Of a stretch of DNA of 8,976 nucleotides, positions 7,381-8,976 are shown one piece after another. The position numbers and the translations under genes were made by a program. This stretch comes from an uncultured Porphyromonas sp. (GTDB lineage Bacteria > Bacteroidota > Bacteroidia > Bacteroidales > Porphyromonadaceae): contig CAMFNC010000036.1 of assembly GCA_945965245.1 (NCBI GenBank), positions 1 to 8,976 of the forward strand. Direction: 5' to 3'. Positions within the stretch are counted from its first letter, which is position 1. Every line of letters starts with the position of its first letter. Under the pieces are notes generated by a model, which was not told where the DNA came from, did no database searches, and saw only the letters and a list, made by a program, of their open reading frames with translations.

Positions 7381-7552
7381 ATATACTACTGGACATAAAA
7401 ACCAAATGACTCCTTACCTATTCGACATTCCCAAACCTTTTTCAATGACAGAAAATATATTTTCGGGTTTCCGAAGTTAAAATTTGACAGCTTTAACTCC
7501 TTAATCGCTCTTTTATGATTAATTTATCTATATTTGCTAATTAATTTATTTT
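7381..7552. promoter_or_regulatory. Spacer with inverted repeat and promoter elements upstream of the AraC-type gene
   Basis: The -7 consensus TAnnTTTG is matched exactly by TATATTTG at 7529-7536, 16 nt before the ATG at 7553; a clear -33 element is not present at 19-21 nt upstream. A 7-bp inverted repeat AGTTAAA / TTTAACT separated by 10 nt occupies 7475-7498 and could be an operator. Just before it, TTCGG-GTTT-CCGAA (7462-7475) can form a 5-bp hairpin, but no T-run follows, so it is a poor terminator for the upstream operon. Functions are inferred from sequence pattern only. Confidence 0.45.
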
Positions 7553-8497
7553 ATGAGTAAGAAAATTTCCGAAACCGATATTTCGCCTATAGATATTGAC
7601 GCGGATTTAATGTTCAATGAATGGGAACCTTCACAACAGGTTGCCACATCATTGCTTCATGCGCCAACACTAAATACACTGGCCTACAAAGAAGTTGAAT
7701 CTTTTGATATAGACTACTATTATTGCATGATATTTGCACTCAAGGGTCATGCAAAACTAATTTCGCTGAAAGGCGAAGAATCCGGAGAGGTGCATGAAAA
7801 AAAAATCATGCTGATTCCAATGGGAAAATACATCAAATTGGAATCGGCTGATAAAAATGGATTTGAATACATTTCCATTCAATTCCGTCCGAGTATCAAT
7901 CTCTGCATGGGGAAATGCCCTCGCTCCGGTACGATATATGGCAATACTGTATGTAAAGTTTCACGTAACAAATCTGAAGATCAAATCACTACACTGAATA
8001 TCAATGAAGGGATGTGGCCTTGGATAGATCAAGTTTTATTTTACATCAAAACATCGCCAAATGCCATCCCGGCATTTGAAATTAAATTACGAGAACTTTT
8101 TTACATCCTTCGTATCGGGTACGATTCGGATAAGTCACAAGAATTCCTAAATAGTTATCATTGCCACAATTTGGGTTTTCGAGCTTTCGTATTTCGCCAC
8201 CATCTCGACTGCAAAACCGTGGAGGATTTGGCTGAATTAATGCAACTTTCCACCAGTACGGTCAAGAGATTGTTTTTGGACGAATTCGGCATGCCTCCTC
8301 TCAAATGGATGCACGAACAGAAAGCCCGATTTATCTATCGAGATTTGGCGGACAATTCGATTTCCTTACAGCAAATTGCCGACCGATATCACTTCTCCTC
8401 CATCAGCTACTTATGCGTATTTTGCCGCAAAGCTTTCGGTGTAACGCCACTCAAAGCACGCAAAACGCTCACACCGGAGTGGGAAGATAAATTGTAA
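7553..8497 (+). CDS. AraC-family transcriptional regulator
   Basis: This is a 314-residue protein. The C-terminal segment 220-304 has the two helix-turn-helix units of AraC/XylS proteins: KTVEDLAELMQLSTSTVKRL (221-240) with FLDEFGMPPLKWM (241-253), then SLQQIADRYHFSSISYLCVF (271-290) with CRKAFGVTPLKARK (291-304). The N-terminal part (about 20-190) has a beta-rich pattern with KKIMLIPMGKYIKLES (83-98) and FEYISIQFRP (104-113), suggesting a cupin-like ligand-sensing fold. The ligand is unknown. It is a soluble one-component regulator, not the giant hybrid sensor type of Bacteroides. The -7 element and a dyad lie just upstream. Its DNA is markedly AT-richer than the operon before it. Targets could be itself, the convergent protease gene or distant genes; nothing ties it to the glycogen genes except proximity. 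Confidence 0.88.
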   Translation: MSKKISETDISPIDIDADLMFNEWEPSQQVATSLLHAPTLNTLAYKEVESFDIDYYYCMIFALKGHAKLISLKGEESGEVHEKKIMLIPMGKYIKLESADKNGFEYISIQFRPSINLCMGKCPRSGTIYGNTVCKVSRNKSEDQITTLNINEGMWPWIDQVLFYIKTSPNAIPAFEIKLRELFYILRIGYDSDKSQEFLNSYHCHNLGFRAFVFRHHLDCKTVEDLAELMQLSTSTVKRLFLDEFGMPPLKWMHEQKARFIYRDLADNSISLQQIADRYHFSSISYLCVFCRKAFGVTPLKARKTLTPEWEDKL

Positions 8498-8976
8498 GGA
8501 GCACCACCAAGAAATTATATAGAGAATGAATGATTATAGGAAAGGTTACACTGCCTTTCCTATAATATATATACCCCAACAATATGCCCAAGGCAAATCT
8601 TGTGGAAAGCCCCACAAGAGATAAGTGAGCTACCGCAAAAATAAAAGCAGAACAAACAATTACCCGTTCGGCAGAATGACCGGCACGATGTCCGATTTGC
8701 GTAAGCACTGCGCGATAAAACAACTCTTCACAAACGGCAGGAGAAACACAAATTACCAACAGAGGTTTCCAAAAATCCTCCAAATTCCAAGTCTCGGCGA
8801 GCAAAGATTTCAACATTTGCTCCTGTGATACACTCCATGCACGAACCTTTTCCCCCCAATCATAATGAACAGAATGAAGAAACCAATCCAAAAACCAATC
8901 CGTTCCAAATCCGGCAACAAGTGCAATAATTACCCAGTAAAAGTGGAAAAGCTTCATGGGAGTTATTCGGAAGCCA
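8469..8976 (-). CDS. CPBP-family intramembrane metalloprotease (Abi/CAAX-type), C-terminal part, 5' end beyond the window
   Basis: The minus-strand frame ends at the TGA 8471-8469 and is open to the right edge. An ATG at 8957 would give 162 residues, but the frame continues upstream of it (GFRITP before the Met). Family members usually have more N-terminal membrane helices, so I treat the gene as cut by the window. Numbered from that Met, the three CPBP active-site motifs are present: EELFYR (77-82, EExxxR), FAVAH (107-111, FxxxH) and HSLYN (144-148, HxxxN). Hydrophobic stretches at about 4-18, 64-75, 98-113, 122-131 and 146-158 fit a multi-spanning inner-membrane protein. Members include CAAX-prenyl-protease-like and bacteriocin-immunity proteins; the substrate here is unknown. 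Its 3' end overlaps the convergent regulator gene by 29 bp. Confidence 0.85.
   Translation of the reverse strand, partial: GFRITPMKLFHFYWVIIALVAGFGTDWFLDWFLHSVHYDWGEKVRAWSVSQEQMLKSLLAETWNLEDFWKPLLVICVSPAVCEELFYRAVLTQIGHRAGHSAERVIVCSAFIFAVAHLSLVGLSTRFALGILLGYIYYRKGSVTFPIIIHSLYNFLVVLLTIYLPTPV
8533..8566. terminator. Perfect 13-bp hairpin, candidate terminator for the AraC-type gene inside the convergent protease coding sequence
   Basis: ATTATAGGAAAGG (8533-8545) and CCTTTCCTATAAT (8554-8566) are perfect inverse complements around the 8-nt loop TTACACTG. The hairpin starts 36 nt after the AraC-type stop codon. What follows on the plus strand is AT-rich (ATATATAT) rather than a T-run, so intrinsic termination is plausible but not textbook. 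On the minus strand the same bases encode YYRKGSVTFPII of the protease. Confidence 0.4.

Noticed and set aside
7462..7475. Intrinsic terminator after the glycogen operon
   Set aside because: The stem is only 5 bp and is not followed by a T-run; I could not support a terminator here.
7511..7524. Array-like word TTTTATGATTAATT before the regulator gene
   Set aside because: Only 10 of 14 positions match, it is not palindromic, and the spacer is AT-rich, so chance is sufficient.
8625..8828. Plus-strand open frame of 67 codons
   Set aside because: It is antisense to the CPBP protease gene, which carries all three family motifs on the minus strand.

Overview
The window reads as chromosomal DNA from a member of the Bacteroidetes, most likely Bacteroidales. 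Supporting this are two matches to the Bacteroidetes -7 promoter element TAnnTTTG, start codons without clear Shine-Dalgarno sequences, an M49-type dipeptidyl-peptidase III with the Bacteroidetes sequence style, and the gene set debranching enzyme / GT4 glucan transferase / GH57 protein, which I know from Bacteroides-like genomes. Genus cannot be decided from the sequence alone.

Layout. (1) Positions 1-1675, minus strand: the DNA polymerase III delta-prime gene (holB), followed 27 bases later by the 5' part of a dipeptidyl-peptidase III gene that leaves the window at its left edge. (2) Positions 1676-2169: a 494-bp divergent intergenic region. It holds a good Bacteroidetes promoter for holB and, nearer the right-hand gene, four palindromes of form TTTTATRYATAAAA spaced exactly 22 bp apart. 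(3) Positions 2170-7380, plus strand: a tight four-gene operon of glycogen debranching enzyme (GH133-like), GT4 glycosyltransferase/glycogen synthase-like protein, GH57 alpha-amylase-like protein and an RluA-family pseudouridine synthase. The joins are a 4-bp ATGA overlap, an 8-nt gap and a 4-bp GTGA overlap. (4) Positions 7381-7552: a 172-bp spacer with a 7-bp inverted repeat and a -7 element. (5) Positions 7553-8497, plus strand: an AraC-family regulator in visibly AT-richer DNA. (6) Positions 8469-8976, minus strand: the C-terminal part of a CPBP-family membrane protease gene, convergent with the regulator and overlapping it by 29 bp. A perfect 13-bp hairpin lies inside its coding sequence.

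The first three genes of the operon form an alpha-glucan (glycogen) storage and turnover module: a transferase that should extend alpha-glucan chains, a debranching enzyme that removes alpha-1,6 branches, and a GH57 protein. The GH57 protein keeps the nucleophile but appears to have lost the acid/base aspartate, so it may be a regulatory or binding protein rather than a working amylase. The two observations most worth following up are this degenerate active site and the 22-bp-phased palindrome array upstream of the operon. I saw no mobile element, CRISPR array, tRNA or rRNA.
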